Below, one piece after another: positions 6,280 to 8,282 of a DNA stretch of 8,282 bases (its first letter is position 1; every line of letters starts with the position of its first letter). The position numbers and the translations under genes were made by a program. The notes under the pieces are model-generated. The model made no database searches. It was not told the DNA's origin and saw only the letters and a list, made by a program, of their open reading frames with translations. This DNA comes from Duncaniella sp. (GTDB lineage Bacteria > Bacteroidota > Bacteroidia > Bacteroidales > Muribaculaceae): positions 277 through 8,558 of the forward strand of contig JAFLRW010000077.1 in the NCBI GenBank assembly GCA_022511285.1. Direction: 5' to 3'.

Positions 6280-7614
6280 ATGGTAGAAAAGTATAAGCTC
6301 TACTCCGGATTCTTGTTTACCACTCTATGGGTTGCTATCCTATATGGTGTGGTATGTATGCAGATTATACCGTCTCTAATCTCATTTATACCGGCGATAC
6401 ATCTGTTCATTGACATCTCGTTCCTAATATTGGGATGCTCCGTCATCCGTCACAAACACGACATTTTCATTTTAGTCTCTTTTCTGATTATAATGTTTGT
6501 GTCGATGTTCGTTAACGGCGAAAGCATGGTCGCAACATTAAATGGATTCCGGTTTTATATCCCGCTGTTGATGTCAATGCCCATTCTCAGGCATATACTT
6601 AACTCTAAAAATGCCGACAGATTTGTCACATCATTTGACAGACAGTTGCACCTGTTCCTATATCTCCAGGCTGTTTTTCTCGTGCAGCAGTTTTTTGTTT
6701 ATGGCCCTTGTGACTGGGGTGGGGGTACATTTTCTAATGGTGGTTCCGGTTTGGTTTCCACGCTGATTTATGTCATCTCCTTTTATCTGCTTAGCAAACG
6801 GTGGGACTTTCAACGTCATTGGTGGGCTAATTTTAAGGAAAATATAATTTACTTTATCCTCCTGTTTCCCACGTTCCTCAACGAGACAAAAGTCAGTTTT
6901 GTATATATTCTGGCCTTCTTTTTCTTGCTTTTACCCATTGATCGCAAGTTTATCTGGCGTGTTATCGCATTGATTCCTGTGATGATTCTCCTTGTGATTG
7001 GCCTTGGTTCATTTTATTTGAATTCGATGGACTCAAGGTTCTCCAATATCTTCACCACTGAAAACATTTGGCATTATCTTTCCGGAGGTGATGAAATGGA
7101 AGAACTTATCGAGATGGCTGTTAGATTTGAAGATGAAGGTCTCGTAGCTCAAGACGCATCCGTATTTGCCATGGACTTACCCCGTTTCACCAAGCTCTTC
7201 CTTCTTCCTGATGCTCTTGACCACACCAAAGGTGGCGATATGCTTGGTGCCGGTGTCGGTCAACTCAAAGGCCGCACAATTCTGGGCCTATCTCCATTTG
7301 CTCGAAAATACAGCTGGTTGTTGCGAGGCACTGTCACAAGTCTCTTTCAGATACTGCTTGAATTGGGTATCGTCGGTGCAATATGGATGTTCTACACCCT
7401 TGGCTCTGTGCTGTTCACAAGGTCTACATCGCCATTCAGTAAAAATATCAAGATTTATATCGGACTTGTCTGGGCCGTAATTATGCTCTACGACCTGGAG
7501 TTATTTGTTGCCGTTCCGGTGTTCATCATGTTCTTTATTGCACTCAACGGTTGGCAACCGCAATATCGTCCTACCGAGGAGGGCCCGGTGCCATCGCCTC
7601 GGCTCAAAATGTGA
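6280..7614 (+). CDS. O-antigen polymerase/ligase-like membrane protein (Wzy-type)
   Basis: The 444-residue product is strongly hydrophobic, with about ten to twelve predicted membrane helices (for example near 8-28, 32-54, 62-79, 121-141, 155-172, 187-220, 226-248, 352-380 and 398-424). One large hydrophilic loop lies at about 250-350. The late loop holds GAGVG at 323-327, followed by a helix with LLELGIVG at 359-366. This layout, glycine-rich loop residues and then an E-x-G-I-x-G helix, is typical of Wzy/WaaL proteins, as is NETK (201-204) before a helix. Such enzymes join lipid-linked repeat units, or move the finished chain to an acceptor, on the periplasmic face. Placement right after a Wzc-like gene favours polymerase over ligase. 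An in-frame TGA at 6274-6276 rules out an upstream start, so ATG 6280 is the first possible. The gap to the previous gene is 49 bases. The last residues are hydrophilic and Pro-rich, and the last codons overlap the convergent gene. Confidence 0.82.
   Translation: MVEKYKLYSGFLFTTLWVAILYGVVCMQIIPSLISFIPAIHLFIDISFLILGCSVIRHKHDIFILVSFLIIMFVSMFVNGESMVATLNGFRFYIPLLMSMPILRHILNSKNADRFVTSFDRQLHLFLYLQAVFLVQQFFVYGPCDWGGGTFSNGGSGLVSTLIYVISFYLLSKRWDFQRHWWANFKENIIYFILLFPTFLNETKVSFVYILAFFFLLLPIDRKFIWRVIALIPVMILLVIGLGSFYLNSMDSRFSNIFTTENIWHYLSGGDEMEELIEMAVRFEDEGLVAQDASVFAMDLPRFTKLFLLPDALDHTKGGDMLGAGVGQLKGRTILGLSPFARKYSWLLRGTVTSLFQILLELGIVGAIWMFYTLGSVLFTRSTSPFSKNIKIYIGLVWAVIMLYDLELFVAVPVFIMFFIALNGWQPQYRPTEEGPVPSPRLKM
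7574..7602. terminator. Possible hairpin at the convergent gene ends
   Basis: A perfect 6-base GC-rich inverted repeat (ccgagg at 7574-7579, cctcgg at 7597-7602) encloses 17 bases that contain GGGCCC. It lies inside the end of the polymerase gene and just past the stop of the minus-strand gene, so it could slow transcription from both sides. No T-run follows on either strand and the loop is long, so the call as a terminator is weak. Confidence 0.2.
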
Positions 7615-8146
7615 CCCCGATGCCGATATTCACTCGATTCAGACCCTTTACAAGTGTGTCCTCCCGGTCGCCAAGAAAGGTCATTGAATTATAGGCATAA
7701 GAGAGCACAAGATGTGAGGAAAATCTATTTCCTCGTGCCAATGTTATTCCTAATCCCGGTGAAAGATAAAAACTTGTACCGTCAGCCACTCCCGGAGTCT
7801 GATTATAGGCACATCCCACCTTTATCTCACCAAAAAGCAATTTTGGCTTTGATGAGAATGAACTCTGAATTATTGCATAGACGGGGACAGAGCGGCTTGA
7901 ATTACTCATCATCACATCAATTCCGGCTCCAAGCCCCACAAATTTTATCCACCCTTTGCGATATCCAATTCGAGCGTGAACATTCAGGGTCGACATATCA
8001 TCTCCACCCATATCAATGCCAGGGCCTACCTCAGCACCCCAAGCGAACGAGCCTCGCTCTGAAGCCGGCGTCTCGGCCGTCGATTTTATCGGCAGAATAC
8101 TCGCCATTGCGGCGACTATAATCATAAGTATAGTTCGTTGCATCAT
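7604..8146 (-). CDS. Secreted outer-membrane beta-barrel protein, function unknown
   Basis: The 180-residue product begins with a signal peptide (MMQRTILMIIVAAMAS, then a likely signal peptidase I cut after Ala24 in STA|ET). The mature part of about 156 residues alternates polar and hydrophobic residues in short strands separated by Gly, Asn and Ser turns, for example AWGAEVGPGIDM, YAIIQSSF and SSHLVLSYAY. It ends in GIGVTF, with the C-terminal Phe typical of barrels recognised by the BAM machinery. The size suits a barrel of about eight strands. I chose ATG 8146; ATG 8143 and TTG 8152 are alternatives differing by a residue or two. It follows prmA on the same strand with nine bases between, so the two are probably co-transcribed. 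Its 3' end overlaps the polymerase gene by 11 bases. It is not obviously tied to polysaccharide export. The substrate or role is unknown. Confidence 0.85.
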   Translation of the reverse strand: MMQRTILMIIVAAMASILPIKSTAETPASERGSFAWGAEVGPGIDMGGDDMSTLNVHARIGYRKGWIKFVGLGAGIDVMMSNSSRSVPVYAIIQSSFSSKPKLLFGEIKVGCAYNQTPGVADGTSFYLSPGLGITLARGNRFSSHLVLSYAYNSMTFLGDREDTLVKGLNRVNIGIGVTF

Positions 8147-8155
8147 TCTCAAGTC

Positions 8156-8282
8156 TTATGATTGTCGTATAAGGCATAGTGAAGCCCATTTATCCATTAT
8201 AGTCCGGTCTGAGTAGACAAGACCATACTTCTCAGCCTCCTGCATTATTACCGGAATATCTTCTTCATAGAATCCGCTCAGT
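8156..8282 (-). CDS. prmA: Ribosomal protein L11 methyltransferase, C-terminal end (partial)
   Basis: Only the last 41 codons are in the window; the stop TAA is at 8158-8156 and the gene runs off the right edge. The peptide opens with LSGFYEEDIPVI and continues with an Ala/Glu-Lys-Tyr-Gly-Leu stretch and MDKWASLCLIRQ. This matches my memory of the C-terminus of Bacteroidota PrmA, where the final strands of the SAM-dependent methyltransferase fold carry S-G-F/I-x-x-x-D and end with W-x-x-x. PrmA methylates ribosomal protein L11 in the cytoplasm. The SAM-binding motif lies outside the window, so another class I methyltransferase cannot be excluded. It sits nine bases upstream of the barrel protein gene and is unrelated in function to the convergent polysaccharide operon, so it marks the chromosomal border of that locus. 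Confidence 0.75.
   Translation of the reverse strand, partial: LSGFYEEDIPVIMQEAEKYGLVYSDRTIMDKWASLCLIRQS

Noticed and set aside
7548..7560. Small inverted repeat cggtt-ggc-aaccg
   Set aside because: It is a 5-base stem inside the polymerase coding region; this size is expected by chance.
7654..8121. 155-codon plus-strand open frame opposite the barrel protein gene
   Set aside because: The minus-strand reading has a signal peptide, beta-strand pattern and terminal Phe; the plus-strand reading is rich in His, Arg, Pro and Gln with no recognisable feature.
1..8282. tRNA, rRNA, CRISPR array, insertion sequence or attachment site
   Set aside because: I looked on both strands for cloverleaf-like segments, regularly spaced repeats, transposase motifs and terminal repeats and saw none; the window is nearly all coding.

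Overview
The window looks like part of a Bacteroidota chromosome, most likely order Bacteroidales. The evidence is several features together: two Wzc-type co-polymerase/tyrosine-kinase proteins, a short lipoprotein exporter of the Wza family, almost no Shine-Dalgarno sites ahead of the starts, and a small outer-membrane barrel protein ending in Phe. The call rests on sequence style and remembered family features, not on a database match. A family such as Muribaculaceae is possible but not shown.

Plus strand, 1-7614, is the downstream part of a surface-polysaccharide (capsule, exopolysaccharide or O-antigen type) operon. It opens with the last 19 codons of a membrane protein (1-62). Then come a Wzc-like co-polymerase with a complete tyrosine-kinase active site (97-2559), an unrecognised 125-residue cytoplasmic protein two bases further on (2562-2939), a 118-base gap with inverted repeats, a Wza-like export lipoprotein (3058-3858), a second Wzc-like protein with an altered kinase site (3891-6230), and a polytopic O-antigen-polymerase-like protein (6280-7614). 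All intergenic gaps except the 118-base one are under 50 bases, so one transcript is likely. No glycosyltransferase, flippase body, tyrosine phosphatase or UpxY/NusG-like antiterminator is seen here; these could lie outside the window.

Minus strand, 7604-8282, is a separate, convergent unit: the last 41 codons of what I read as ribosomal protein L11 methyltransferase (prmA), followed nine bases later by a secreted 180-residue beta-barrel protein. Its tail overlaps the tail of the polymerase gene by 11 bases.

In the likely working model, the polymerase extends repeat units at the inner membrane. One or both Wzc-like proteins set chain length and pass polymer to the outer-membrane exporter, with oligomerisation controlled by tyrosine phosphorylation. 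The least explained parts are the small conserved-looking protein between the first kinase and the exporter, the asymmetry between the two kinases, and the structured gap ahead of the exporter gene. No stretch longer than 300 bases lacks a gene.
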